Shown piece by piece: positions 45,033 through 53,578 of a stretch of DNA of 64,000 bases. Made by a program: the position numbers and the translations under genes. The stretch comes from Roseomonas populi. GTDB taxonomy: Bacteria > Pseudomonadota > Alphaproteobacteria > Acetobacterales > Acetobacteraceae. Under the pieces are notes generated by a model. That model made no database searches. It was not told the origin of the DNA and saw nothing but the letters and a program-made list of their open reading frames with translations. Each line of letters begins with the position of its first letter. Within the stretch, counting starts at the first letter, position 1. The stretch covers positions 1 to 64,000 of the forward strand of contig NZ_JANJOU010000021.1 in NCBI RefSeq assembly GCF_024594815.1, in the 5' to 3' direction.

Positions 45033-46043
45033 TCAGCCCGGCGCCGCGCCCCTCTCGCATCGGATCAGGAACACCGACCGCCCGGCAATCTCCCCCACCT
45101 CCACCGCGCCCAGCTCCGGTCCTTCCGCCGCCAGGCGCGGCGCCACCCCGGCGGCGCGCAGGAAGGCCAGGGCGCGGTCCGCGCGCACGGCGAAGTTGAC
45201 GTTCTGCGGCGTCAGCCGCCCCTGCTGCCGCAGCCCGGAGGTGCTGATGCCAACCAGCCGCCCGCGCATGTCCAGCAACGGCCCGCCGGAGTTCCCGGGC
45301 TGCAGCGGCGCGCTGACCTGGATCTGGTTCGGGTTGTCGCGGATGCCCGCCAGCCCGCTCACCTCGCCGCGCGTCAGCTTCGCGTCGGAGGAGAGGAGGT
45401 CGTTGAAGGGGAAGCCGTAGGCCACCACCCCCTCGCCGCGCCGCGGCAGCTCCTCGCGGAAGGCCAGGGCAGGCCCGGGCAGGCCGGGAACGCGCAGCAC
45501 CGCCAGGTCCAGGTCGCGATTCGCCTGCACGGGCGGAACGGCGTCGTAGCGGAAGCCGCTCGGCGCCCGCAGCGTGATCCGCGCGCAGCCATCCACGACG
45601 TGCTGGTTCGTCATCACCCGCTCCGCCGCGACGAGGAAGCCGGAACCGGTGAGGGTGGCCGCCTCCTTGCCCTCGTTGCGGCCCCGCCCGCGCGCCGGGG
45701 GCGGTGCGGCGGCGGCCTGCACCGCGGCCGCCTCGAACACCACCACCGGCTGGGCGCAGACATCCTGGCCGCGCGCCACGGCCTCCCGCCCGTCGGCCAG
45801 CCGCAGCCGCACGTCCAGGCGGCAGGAGGAGCCGGCCGCCCGCCGGAAGCCCTTCTCCGCCCCGTCCGCCACGGGCTCGCGCAGGCGGTTGCGGCCGCGC
45901 GCCCCGGTGGCGTCTGCCTCTACCGCAACCAGGCCCACCGCCTCCTGCCCCGTGCGGTTCACGATGCGCCAGGCGCTGCCGCGCTCGGCCGCCAGGGCGG
46001 GCGTGGCGAGAAGGGTCAGGAGGAGCAGCAGGCGGCGCATCAC
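45033..46043 (-). CDS. Secreted trypsin-like serine protease, copy 1
   Basis: A 336-residue exported protease with signal peptide MMRRLLLLLTLLATPALAAE. An N-terminal domain of about 100 residues (AWRIVNRTGQEAVGLVAVEAD; DVRLRLADGREAVARGQDVC) precedes the trypsin-like domain. The catalytic triad is His148 (TNQHVVDG), Asp179 (LDLAVLRV) and Ser252 (QPGNSGGPL). No PDZ domain is present, unlike DegP. It is the tandem paralog of the gene at 46082-47152, 38 bases away and in the same direction. Target proteins unknown. Confidence 0.9.
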   Translation of the reverse strand: MMRRLLLLLTLLATPALAAERGSAWRIVNRTGQEAVGLVAVEADATGARGRNRLREPVADGAEKGFRRAAGSSCRLDVRLRLADGREAVARGQDVCAQPVVVFEAAAVQAAAAPPPARGRGRNEGKEAATLTGSGFLVAAERVMTNQHVVDGCARITLRAPSGFRYDAVPPVQANRDLDLAVLRVPGLPGPALAFREELPRRGEGVVAYGFPFNDLLSSDAKLTRGEVSGLAGIRDNPNQIQVSAPLQPGNSGGPLLDMRGRLVGISTSGLRQQGRLTPQNVNFAVRADRALAFLRAAGVAPRLAAEGPELGAVEVGEIAGRSVFLIRCERGAAPG

Positions 46044-46081
46044 GGCACTGTGAGGCTACCGCCGGGAGGATGGAAAGGGGG

Positions 46082-47152
46082 CTACTTCTCGCAGCGGATC
46101 AGCACGGTCGCCCGCTCCGCGATCTCGCCGATATCGGCGGCGCTGCGGTCCGGGCCGTTGCTGCGGGCGCCGGCCGGGCTCACCCCCGCGGCCTGCACGA
46201 AGGCCGCTGCGCGCTCTCCCTTCACCGCGAAGTTGATGTTCTGCGCGATATCGCCGGTGCGCCCCGCCACGGCCTGGGCATTCAGCTTGGAGACGATGAC
46301 GCCCACCACGTTGCCCTGCATGTCCAGCAGTGGCCCGCCGGAATTGCCGGGCTGCACGGGGGCGCTGATCTGGATCTGGTTCGGGTTGTCCCGCAGCCCC
46401 GCGAGGCTGTTGACCTCCCCGCGCGTCAGCTTGGCGTCGGAGGAGAGGAGGCCGGTGAGCGGGTAGCCGAAGGCCACCACCCCCTCCCCGCGCCGCAGCG
46501 GCGGGTCCTGCCGGAAGGAGAGGACCGGGCCGGTGAGGCCGGGCACGGCGAGAAGGGCGAGGTCGAGATTGGCATCCGTGCGCGCGGGCGGCACGGCGGC
46601 GTGGTTGCGCCCGTCCGGCCCGCGCACGAGCACGCGGTCGCAGGCATCCACCACGTGGCGGTTTGTCAGCACCCGCTCCCCCGCGACAAGGAAGCCCGTG
46701 CCGGTGGAGGCGCGCGCCCCGGGGCGCGGGATGGCCTGGGGCGAGGGCGGCGTCTCCGGCGAAGGGGGGCGGGCCGCACCTCCGGCCGCCACGATGGCGC
46801 CGGCATCCAGCGAGACCTCGTGCTGCGTGCAGATCTCCTGGTTGCGCGCCACGGCCTCCCGCCCGTCCGCCAGCACGAGGCGGATGTCGAAGCGGCAGCC
46901 GGCCTGGGGGTTCGTGCGCAGGCGGTAGCTGTCGCCATTCGCCAGGGGCCGCGGCAGCAGGTTGCTCGCCCAGTCCGGGCGGCCGGCGCGCACGGCATGC
47001 AGCGCCCGCGCCTCCTGCCCCGTGCGGTTGAACACCCGCAGCCCTTCCGTGGCCTGGGCGGCGGTGGGCGGGGTGCCCTGCGCCCGGGCCGACGGCAGAG
47101 CCGGCAGCAGCAGGGCAAGGGCGAGGGCCGAGGCGAGGGGGATGGAGTGCAT
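46082..47152 (-). CDS. Secreted trypsin-like serine protease, copy 2
   Basis: A 356-residue paralog of the downstream gene with the same layout: signal peptide (MHSIPLASALALALLLPALPSARAQ), N-terminal domain (GLRVFNRTGQEARALHAVRAG; DIRLVLADGREAVARNQEIC), a proline-rich linker and the protease domain with His166, Asp197 and Ser271. Blocks such as LLSSDAKLTRGEV and DNPNQIQ are identical between copies, suggesting recent duplication or gene conversion. The ATG at 47152 is chosen because a signal peptide follows. Probably co-transcribed with copy 1. Confidence 0.9.
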   Translation of the reverse strand: MHSIPLASALALALLLPALPSARAQGTPPTAAQATEGLRVFNRTGQEARALHAVRAGRPDWASNLLPRPLANGDSYRLRTNPQAGCRFDIRLVLADGREAVARNQEICTQHEVSLDAGAIVAAGGAARPPSPETPPSPQAIPRPGARASTGTGFLVAGERVLTNRHVVDACDRVLVRGPDGRNHAAVPPARTDANLDLALLAVPGLTGPVLSFRQDPPLRRGEGVVAFGYPLTGLLSSDAKLTRGEVNSLAGLRDNPNQIQISAPVQPGNSGGPLLDMQGNVVGVIVSKLNAQAVAGRTGDIAQNINFAVKGERAAAFVQAAGVSPAGARSNGPDRSAADIGEIAERATVLIRCEK

Positions 47153-47301
47153 GGTACCCGCGATGTGTGCGGAGGCCGACGCGGCGTCAATCCACGCCCG
47201 CCTGTCCTCCGCTGGCAGAGGCAGAGCCGCTTGCGGCGGGAAGAGGAGCGCGGTAGCAAAGCAAGTAACTGATTTTATTACATAATTACTGCACAGATCG
47301 T

Positions 47302-47315
47302 GACATGAACATGTC
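47302..47315. promoter_or_regulatory. Perfect palindrome in the porin promoter region
   Basis: GACATGAACATGTC-type palindrome: GACATG (47302-47307), AA, CATGTC (47310-47315), 34 bases before the porin ATG. It sits in an AT-rich stretch (47262-47330) unusual for this GC-rich window, which also contains a looser GCAAGTAA/TTACTGC inverted repeat (about 47262-47292). It is probably the promoter/operator region of the porin gene. Confidence 0.5.
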
Positions 47316-47348
47316 TTCACTTTTTAGCACGACAGATCGGAGCCCGCC

Positions 47349-48755
47349 ATGAAACGCCGCGTTGCCTGCCCGTCGCCGCGGCGCCTGCTGCGCGCCGCAT
47401 CCCTGCTCCTGGGGCTGCTGGGACTTACCTCCCCCGCCATCGCCCAGCAGGCCGGCTCGCCCGGCGGCGGCGACGATGGAGCGGCGATCTTCCCCGGCAT
47501 CGCCCGGGAACTGAAGGCCCTGCAGGAGGAGGGCTGGCTGGTCCACGGCCAGGCCACATTCGTGCTGCAGGGACATCCCCGCTTCCGCTCCCCCTACCAG
47601 GGCGCGGGCAGCCTCAAGCCCGAGGCCTCCGCCGCGAACACCTTCTCCTCGGACCTCATCATCGGCCGCCGCCTCTGGCACGGGGCGGAGGCGGTGGTGG
47701 ACGTCTCCGTCACCCGCGGCTTCGGCCTCTCCAACTCCACGGGCGTCGCGGCCTTCCCGAACAACGAGGCCTTCCGCCTCGGCTCGACCGAGCCCACCAT
47801 CTTCGTCCCCCGCGCCTTCTTCCGGCAGACGATCGCCCTCTCCGACGACACGGTGGAGGGCGAGGACGACCCGCTGCGCTTCGACGGCGCCCTGCCGCGG
47901 GAGCGGCTGACCTTCACGGTCGGCAAGATGTCGGTCTGGGACATCTTCGACAGGAACAGCTACTCCCACGACGCCCGTACCCAGTTCCTCAACTGGGCTC
48001 TCGTCGGTGCCGGCGCCGTGGACTACGCCGCCGACGCCCGCGGCTGGACCATCGGTGCGGCGGCGGAGTGGGAGGACGGGACCTGGGGCCTGCGCGCCGG
48101 CGCGTTCCAGGTGGCCCGCCGGGTGAACGGCCTCTTCCTCGACCCCTCCATCACCCGCGGCTGGCAGTTGCTGGGCGAGGTGGACCGCTTCACCCGCCTC
48201 GGCGGCCGCCCCGGCGCCGTGCGCGTCATCGCCGGCCTCTCCCGCACCCGCCAGTCGAGCTGGGGCGAGCTGCTGGATCCCGTCAATCCCGTGGGCTTCG
48301 AGCTGAACCCGCGCAACTACCGCACCAAGGCCATGCTCGCCCTGAACCTGGAGCAGGAGATCGCCGACAACCTCGGCGCCTTCGCCCGCCTTTCCTGGAA
48401 CGACGGCCGCACGCAGAACTGGATGTTCACGGAGATGGACCGCGCCGTCTCCGGCGGCCTCTCCCTCAAGGGCGCCAGCTGGAACCGCCCGGAGGACACG
48501 GTGGGACTGGCAGGCAATGTCGGCTGGGCCTCCGCCGGGCGTCGCCAGTACCTCGCCTCCGGCGGCATCGGCTTCATCACCGGCGACGGCGCCCTGCGCG
48601 GCGGGCCGGAATACGCGATCGAGGCCTTCTACGACGCGGCCGTGGCGCCGGGCGTGAACCTAGCCTTCGATGCGCAGCAGGTCTTCAACCCCGCCTACAA
48701 CCGGGACCGCGGGCCGGTGACGCTCTTCGCCATACGGGCTCGGGTGGCGTTCTGA
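47349..48755 (+). CDS. Carbohydrate-selective porin, OprB family
   Basis: A 468-residue outer-membrane porin. Signal peptide: MKRRVACPSPRRLLRAASLLLGLLGLTSPAIAQ. The OprB signature includes WLVHGQATFVLQGHPRFRSPYQG, PEASAANTFSSDLIIGRRLWHGAEAVVDVSVTRGFGLSNSTGVA, LTFTVGKMSVWDIFDRNSYSHDARTQFLNWAL and a C-terminal phenylalanine (RARVAF) for assembly. Beta-strand alternation is visible. It should admit sugars or other small polar compounds. A palindrome precedes it, and truncated repeat copy F follows. Confidence 0.9.
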   Translation: MKRRVACPSPRRLLRAASLLLGLLGLTSPAIAQQAGSPGGGDDGAAIFPGIARELKALQEEGWLVHGQATFVLQGHPRFRSPYQGAGSLKPEASAANTFSSDLIIGRRLWHGAEAVVDVSVTRGFGLSNSTGVAAFPNNEAFRLGSTEPTIFVPRAFFRQTIALSDDTVEGEDDPLRFDGALPRERLTFTVGKMSVWDIFDRNSYSHDARTQFLNWALVGAGAVDYAADARGWTIGAAAEWEDGTWGLRAGAFQVARRVNGLFLDPSITRGWQLLGEVDRFTRLGGRPGAVRVIAGLSRTRQSSWGELLDPVNPVGFELNPRNYRTKAMLALNLEQEIADNLGAFARLSWNDGRTQNWMFTEMDRAVSGGLSLKGASWNRPEDTVGLAGNVGWASAGRRQYLASGGIGFITGDGALRGGPEYAIEAFYDAAVAPGVNLAFDAQQVFNPAYNRDRGPVTLFAIRARVAF

Positions 48756-48775
48756 GAAGGCGCGCCATCCGCCTT

Positions 48776-48801
48776 AGGGGGAGAAGGGATTCTCTCCCCC
48801 T
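48776..48801 (+). repeat. Dispersed multi-hairpin element, copy F (solo hairpin 1)
   Basis: Only the first hairpin of the type 2 element: GGGGGAGAA arm, GGGA loop (also GNRA) and a TTCTCTCCCCC arm with two extra bases. It lies 21 bases after the porin stop and between convergent genes. No hairpin 2-4 follows before the GntR stop at 48856. Confidence 0.65.
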
Positions 48802-48855
48802 CGATCCCCTTCGGGAGATGCGCCCAGCGGCCTCGATGCGCCCGCGGGTCCTCGC

Positions 48856-49545
48856 CTACTCCTGCCGGGAGCTTTCGCCCCTGGCGATCCTGATGCTGCG
48901 CGCAAAGGTGGCGTGCAGGTGACGGCGCGCGATCCTCTCCGCGGCCTCGCCGTCCCGGCGGGCGATCGCGGCGGCGATCTCGCCGTGGTCGTCCAGCGCC
49001 GTCCGCGTCTCCTCGGGGCCGAGCATGCGCATCAGCCGCCGGCTGCCGAAGAGGACCCGGTGCCCCTCCGCAAGGGCGATCAGGCGCGGGGAATGGGTGG
49101 CGGCCAGGATGGCGTCGTGGAAGGCGACGTTCAGCTCCGTCCGCACCTCCGGCTCGATGGCCTCCTGGCGCCTGGCCTCGGCGGCCAGGGCGGCGATGCG
49201 GGCGACCTGTTCCGGCGTGGCGCGGCCGGCGGCCAGCCGGGCGGCGCAGCCCTCCAATGCCTCCCGCGTCAGCACCAGCTCCTCGAGGTCCGCCAGGGGA
49301 TCCACCACGATCACGCCGGAGGGGTCCGCCGGGCGGAGTAGGCCGGCGGCCAGCAGCCGCGTCAGCGCCTCGCGCACCGGGGTGCGGCTCACGCCCGTGC
49401 TGGCGGCGATGTTCGCCTCGCTCAGCCGGGTGCCGTGCGGGATTTCCCCCTCCAGGATGCGTTCGCGGAGCTTGTCGAACACCAGCTCCCCCGCGTTGCG
49501 TGCGGGCGGGATGCGCCAGTCCCCGATCGTGGGAGAAGCCCCCAT
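48856..49545 (-). CDS. GntR-family regulator, FadR subfamily (FCD domain)
   Basis: A 229-residue regulator with an N-terminal winged helix (LVFDKLRERILEGEIPHGTRLSEANIAASTGVSRTPVREALTRLLAAGLL) and an all-helical FCD domain with metal-binding candidates (FHDAILAATHSP; HGEIAAAIARRDGEAAERIARRHL). FCD members usually respond to organic acids. Its ATG overlaps the stop of a 48-residue ORF (TGATG), so translation may depend on it. Convergent with the OprB porin gene. Confidence 0.9.
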   Translation of the reverse strand: MGASPTIGDWRIPPARNAGELVFDKLRERILEGEIPHGTRLSEANIAASTGVSRTPVREALTRLLAAGLLRPADPSGVIVVDPLADLEELVLTREALEGCAARLAAGRATPEQVARIAALAAEARRQEAIEPEVRTELNVAFHDAILAATHSPRLIALAEGHRVLFGSRRLMRMLGPEETRTALDDHGEIAAAIARRDGEAAERIARRHLHATFARSIRIARGESSRQE

Positions 49546-49691
49546 CAGGTGACTTCCAGCCCTGCCATGCCCCGCGCGGTCACGGCATGCCGCCCATCGC
49601 TGGCGAGCGCCGCCTCCACCGTGGGAACCGGGACCTGGCGGTCATCCTGCAGGCTCTCACGATAGGTCTCGCCAGTCTGTCGCGCCATCAT
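49545..49691 (-). pseudogene. 48-residue ORF with an HpaB-like N terminus, coupled to the GntR gene
   Basis: Starting at tandem ATG codons (49691, 49688) with GGAG three to six bases ahead, the product begins MMARQTGETYRESLQDDRQV, which resembles the first residues of HpaB-type flavin hydroxylases (R.TGE.Y.ESL.D.R.V). The following residues (ALASDGRHAVTARGMAGLEVT) do not match that family. It may be a hydroxylase gene deleted internally, or a real leader ORF. Upstream, 49692-49878, nothing else is recognisable. Confidence 0.45.
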
Positions 49692-49878
49692 CCACTCCGA
49701 AAAGGGCACCACCACTTTACGCTGTGCGGAACACCCCTATTCGCGCGCCGGTGGGCGTCAAGTGGGCGGCTAACCCTTCCGCGAGAGAAAAGGCGCCTCT
49801 CTCAACCGCAAAAAATGCGCCGCCAACCTGTGCCGGAGCATCGCCGGAGCGAGCTGCCCGGCGTCGCCCGGCGAACGC

Positions 49879-51036
49879 TCAGTGCCGGATGAGCGAGAGC
49901 ACGATCTCCACGGCGATGAGCAGCAGGATGGCAATTTCCAGCAGCTCCGCGCGGCCGCCCGCCGCCTCCCCGTGCAGGGCGGTGTAGGTCTGCCGGATGA
50001 TCTCGAGCTTGCGGTCCACCGCCGCGCTCACCTGGGGCACGCGGAACAGCCCCATCGCGGCGGCATAGACGCGCGCGAGGTACACGTCCTCCGTCACCTG
50101 CAGGGCGTTGTCCACGCGCTCGGCCAGTTCCGTCACCTCCGCCACCAGCGTGTGCAGCTGCCGGGCGAGGCGCGCGTAGCGGCGGGATGCCAGCAGGTTG
50201 GTGCGGCTGCGCGCCGCCTCCACCAGGGCCCGCATGCGCGGCAACTCGTCGTCCAGCATCTCGTCGTAGCTGCGCAGCTCCAGCAGCTGGGCGTTGGCCA
50301 TCTCCAGCACGTCGGCCACGTCCGTCTCGCGCCGCGGCTCCAGGATGAAGGCGCGGTCCCAGGTGATCACCGCCAGGTCGTCCGGGTGGTAGGAGAAGCG
50401 CTGCGCCAGCAGGTCGCGCCGCGCCCCCTCGGAGAGTGGCCTCTCCTCGCCCGAGAGCAGCGGCACGAGGTCCACGCGCTGCTGTAGCGCCTCCGCGGTG
50501 ATCGGCTCGCCGAAGGCGTTCACCACGGCGATGAGATAGTCCTCCTGCAATGGCGCCGCGGTCGGGCGGTCCAGCGCCTCGCCGAGCACCTCGCGCAGCC
50601 GGGCCAGCAGCCCGTCCCACACCTCGGTGCTGGCCGCGGGGCCCACCGCCGCATCGGTCCGGTTCACCAGCGCCGTGAAGGCCGGCCAGGAGAGGTCCTG
50701 CGCGGGGATGTGCAGCGCCAGCGCCGCGATCCCGAAGTCGTAGAGCCGCACGCTGGCCTCCGCCGCGACCGTGCTGCCGCCGAGGGGGACCGGCACGGGG
50801 CCGAGGGCGAGGGCGAGGGGCGGCACGCCGAAGGACACGGCCTTGGATGGCGTGCCGGCCAGCCGGGCCCGCGCGCTGGCGCCCGCCGTCCGCTGCGCCC
50901 AGAGCTCCTCCGCCCGCCTCAGGTCGATCTCATAGGCCAGGTCAAACAGGCGAAGGGCCGCGACATGCCCCGACCGGACCGACAATTCCTGCTCCGCCAA
51001 GCCACTGCCCCCCCTGCCGACGAAACCGTTCTGCAC
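49879..51036 (-). CDS. RMD1/DUF155-like protein with C-terminal membrane anchor
   Basis: A 385-residue protein with a C-terminal hydrophobic segment (LLEIAILLLIAVEIVLSLIRH). The second half, YHPDDLAVITWDRAFILEPRRETDVADVLEMANAQLLELRSYDEMLDDELPRM in parts, resembles the RMD1/YagE (DUF155) family, whose members are often tail-anchored. A long helical region follows. The start is uncertain: GTG at 51036 gives the full ORF, but TTG codons 13-18 further in have better ribosome sites. It stands alone; function unknown. Confidence 0.7.
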   Translation of the reverse strand: MQNGFVGRGGSGLAEQELSVRSGHVAALRLFDLAYEIDLRRAEELWAQRTAGASARARLAGTPSKAVSFGVPPLALALGPVPVPLGGSTVAAEASVRLYDFGIAALALHIPAQDLSWPAFTALVNRTDAAVGPAASTEVWDGLLARLREVLGEALDRPTAAPLQEDYLIAVVNAFGEPITAEALQQRVDLVPLLSGEERPLSEGARRDLLAQRFSYHPDDLAVITWDRAFILEPRRETDVADVLEMANAQLLELRSYDEMLDDELPRMRALVEAARSRTNLLASRRYARLARQLHTLVAEVTELAERVDNALQVTEDVYLARVYAAAMGLFRVPQVSAAVDRKLEIIRQTYTALHGEAAGGRAELLEIAILLLIAVEIVLSLIRH

Positions 51037-51143
51037 GCTTGCACGCTTGCACGCCAGTTTCGCGGGCCATAGCCTTGGCCTGACACCAAAACTTCACCGG
51101 TTCGCCCAGGCCAGCACGGCCCGGCACCCGAGGAGCCCGAGAC

Positions 51144-51572
51144 ATGCAGGGTCCGACCAGCAACGGCACCGCCAGGCCCGCCGCCCGCAAGCCTGCCAAG
51201 CCCAGGCCGGCCGCGCAGGCCCGGCCCGCAGGCGCCAAGCCGGTGGCCAAGAAGGCGCCCGCCAAGAAGGCTCCCGCCAGGAAGGGATCGGGCGAGCTGG
51301 CGCCGGCCAAGAAGGCCCTGGTGAAGAAGACGCTGGCCGCCAGGGCGGAGGCGCTCCCCCTGCCGGCCGAGCCTGCGGCGAAGGACGGCAGGGCCAAGGA
51401 GAAGGCGCCGAAGCCGGCCAAGGAGCGGACCGAGCCGCTGAACTTCCGCGTCACCCCGGAGTTCCGCCGCGCCTTCAAGCGGGCCGCCGCCGCGCAGGAC
51501 TGCAAGAAGGTGGAGCTGCTCGAGCGCATCTTCGCCGAGTGGAGCGCGCGCAACCCCGCCCCGGCGGTCTGA
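51144..51572 (+). CDS. Histone H1-like Lys/Ala/Pro tail fused to a ribbon-helix-helix-like domain
   Basis: A 142-residue basic protein. Residues 1-95 are a Lys/Ala/Pro-rich tail with repeated AKK and PAKK units (KKAPAKKAPARK; PAKKALVKK), like bacterial H1-type proteins. Residues 98-137 (EPLNFRVTPEFRRAFKRAAAAQDCKKVELLERIFAEW) look like a strand plus two helices of the ribbon-helix-helix fold. It probably binds DNA as a dimer with a non-specific tail. ATG at 51144 after CCCGAGAC. The gap 51573-51709 after it shows nothing recognisable. Confidence 0.75.
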   Translation: MQGPTSNGTARPAARKPAKPRPAAQARPAGAKPVAKKAPAKKAPARKGSGELAPAKKALVKKTLAARAEALPLPAEPAAKDGRAKEKAPKPAKERTEPLNFRVTPEFRRAFKRAAAAQDCKKVELLERIFAEWSARNPAPAV

Positions 51573-51709
51573 GCCCTGCACCAGCCCGGGCCCGTCACCC
51601 GCCCTTTCGCCACGCGCGCCCTGCTACTCCCCGAACGGCTCAAAGCCCGACCAGCGCATCCGTCATCAGCGTGCGGACGAAGTTTCCTTTCTGGAGCGCG
51701 CTTGCGGCC

Positions 51710-51962
51710 CCAGGGGGAGAGAAGGAATTTTCTCCCCCTGGAACCACTCATCTTCTGGGGTTGCCGCGGGATGCTGCATTGGAGGCGCGCCTGAGGTCGA
51801 TGACCTCAGGCGACCGACACGGCCGCCTGGACTGACGCGGTGCCACAAAGGCCCCCGGCGCCATTCTTCGACCACTGCATCCGCGGCGGCCCGATCGCAG
51901 GGTCCGGAGGGCACGTTTGCCCCCCGGCGGAGCGGTTCCAGGGGAGGCAAAGCCTCCCCTGG
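51710..51962 (+). repeat. Dispersed multi-hairpin element, copy G (type 2)
   Basis: Hairpin 1 (51710-51741) has 14-base arms with one G-U pair and a GGAA loop. Hairpin 2 pairs GCCTGAGGTC with GACCTCAGGC. Hairpin 4 (51938-51962) pairs CCAGGGGAGGC with GCCTCCCCTGG around AAA. It separates the convergent RHH-protein and PPK2 genes. Confidence 0.85.
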
Positions 51963-51986
51963 GGCCACCGGCGCGCCCACCGCCGT

Positions 51987-52898
51987 TCAGTAATTCTCCG
52001 GCACGTAGAGTTCGGGCGGAAGCGTCCGCCGCTCATAGTCCGGGTCGAACACCCGCTCCGGCAGTTCCACAGTCTCGCGCGGGATTTCCTCGTAGGGGAT
52101 GAGGGAGAGAAGGTGCGCGATGCAGTTCAGCCGCGCCCGCTTCTTGTCGTTCCCCTCCACGATGTACCAGGGCGCCTCCTCGATGTTCGTGCGCTGGAAC
52201 ATCTCCTCTTTGGCGCGGGTATAGGCCTCCCAGCGGACGCGCGATTGCAGGTCCATGGGGGAGAGCTTCCACTGCTTGATCGGGTCGTGGATGCGCATGA
52301 GGAAGCGGAGCTGCTGCTCCTCATCCGTGATGGAGAACCAGTACTTCACCACGATGATGCCGGAGCGCACGAGCATCCGCTCGAAGTCCGGCACGTCGCG
52401 GAAGAAGTCCTCCACCTGCCCGTCATCGGCGAAGCCCATCACGCGCTCCACGCCCGCGCGGTTGTACCAGCTGCGGTCGAACAGCACGATCTCGCCGGCC
52501 GCCGGCAGGTGGGACACGTAGCGCTGGAAGTACCACTGCGTCCGCTCGCGGTCGGAAGGGGCGGGCAGGGCCACCACGCGGCAGTGGCGGGGGTTCACGC
52601 GCTGGGTGATGCGCTTGATCACGCCGCCCTTGCCGGCGCTGTCCCGCCCCTCAAACAGGACGACGACCTTCAACCCCTTGTGGACCACCCAGTCCTGCAG
52701 CTTCACCAGCTCGCCCTGCAGGCGAAGCAGCTCCCGGAAGTAGAGGCCGCGGTCGATCGCGCTCTTCTTCCGGTGGTGGTGCAGCTCGCGCAGCTCGGGC
52801 GGCAGGCGGGCGTCGTCCACCTCCTGCTCCAGTTCCTCGTCGAAGTCGTCCTCAAGCTCCAGCTTGAGCCACGAGGAGTCGCTCTCTTCGGCCTGCAT
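51987..52898 (-). CDS. ppk2: Polyphosphate kinase 2
   Basis: A 303-residue class I PPK2. Walker A is FEGRDSAGKGG (VVVLFEGRD), the lid module follows, and Walker B is FDRSWYNRAGVERVMGF. The phrases RTQWYFQRYVSHLPAAGEIVLFDRS, YWFSITDEEQQLRF and PWYIVEGNDKKRARLNCI are family hallmarks. It transfers phosphate between polyphosphate and nucleoside diphosphates in the cytoplasm. The second ATG (52898) is chosen, with GGAGGG at six bases; ATG 52904 is too close. A broken Pit phosphate transporter lies just upstream. Confidence 0.94.
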   Translation of the reverse strand: MQAEESDSSWLKLELEDDFDEELEQEVDDARLPPELRELHHHRKKSAIDRGLYFRELLRLQGELVKLQDWVVHKGLKVVVLFEGRDSAGKGGVIKRITQRVNPRHCRVVALPAPSDRERTQWYFQRYVSHLPAAGEIVLFDRSWYNRAGVERVMGFADDGQVEDFFRDVPDFERMLVRSGIIVVKYWFSITDEEQQLRFLMRIHDPIKQWKLSPMDLQSRVRWEAYTRAKEEMFQRTNIEEAPWYIVEGNDKKRARLNCIAHLLSLIPYEEIPRETVELPERVFDPDYERRTLPPELYVPENY

Positions 52899-52988
52899 CG
52901 GCATCCCTCCGGGTCGGCGCCGTCTTGATCACGGGAACGGGCCGCCGTGCAATGTCGGTTCGGTGACACCTCACGGCGCCCGCACCCG

Positions 52989-53578
52989 CTACATGAACTG
53001 GCGCAGCAGGGCGTAGAGGCAGCCGGAGAGCAGGATGGCGGCCGGCAGGGTCAGCACCCAGGCCATCAGCAGGCTGCGCACGGTGGACCACTGCAGCCCG
53101 GACCCGTTCGCCACCATCGTCCCCGCCACGCCGGAGGAGAGGACGTGGGTGGTGGAGACGGGCAGGTGGTACATGTCCGCCGCGGCGATCGTCACGGCCG
53201 CCACCATCTCGGCGGAGGCGCCCTGCGCGCAGGCCAGGTGCGTCGTGCCGATCTTCTCACCCACCGTGACGACGATGCGCTTCCACCCGACCATGGTGCC
53301 GAGGCCGAGCGCGATGGCGACCGCGATCTTCACCCAGCCCGGGATGAACCTCGTCGCGTCGTCCAGCGCGCGCTGGTAGGCGTTGAGCCGCGCCGTCTCC
53401 GCCGCGTCGAAGGCCATGCCCTGCTTCTTCAGGCCGCGGATGGTGTCGGGGACGAGGTACAAGTCGTTGCGCACGTTCTGCGTGGCGGCGGCGGAAATGC
53501 GCTGGATGGAGCCGTGGTCGCGCGCGCGCTGTACTCCACGTCCAGCGTCGCGGCGTCCATGCCGCGGTAGAGGCTCAC
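52989..53578 (-). pseudogene. pit: Pit-family inorganic phosphate transporter, truncated and frameshifted
   Basis: Only the C-terminal part of a Pit transporter is left. Residues after VRNDLYLVPDTIRGLKKQG include IALGLGTMVGWKRIVVTVGEKIG, AQGASAEMVAAVTIAAADMYHLPVSTTHVLSSGVAGTMVANG and MAWVLTLPAAILLSG. Intact Pit proteins have about 400-550 residues; here there are about 190. The 5' piece (SLYRGMDAATLDVEYSAR) begins at GTG overlapping the bisC stop, then shifts frame within a CG-repeat tract (about 53518-53529) to DHGSIQRISAAATQN. The N-terminal half is absent. Probably non-functional. Confidence 0.75.
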
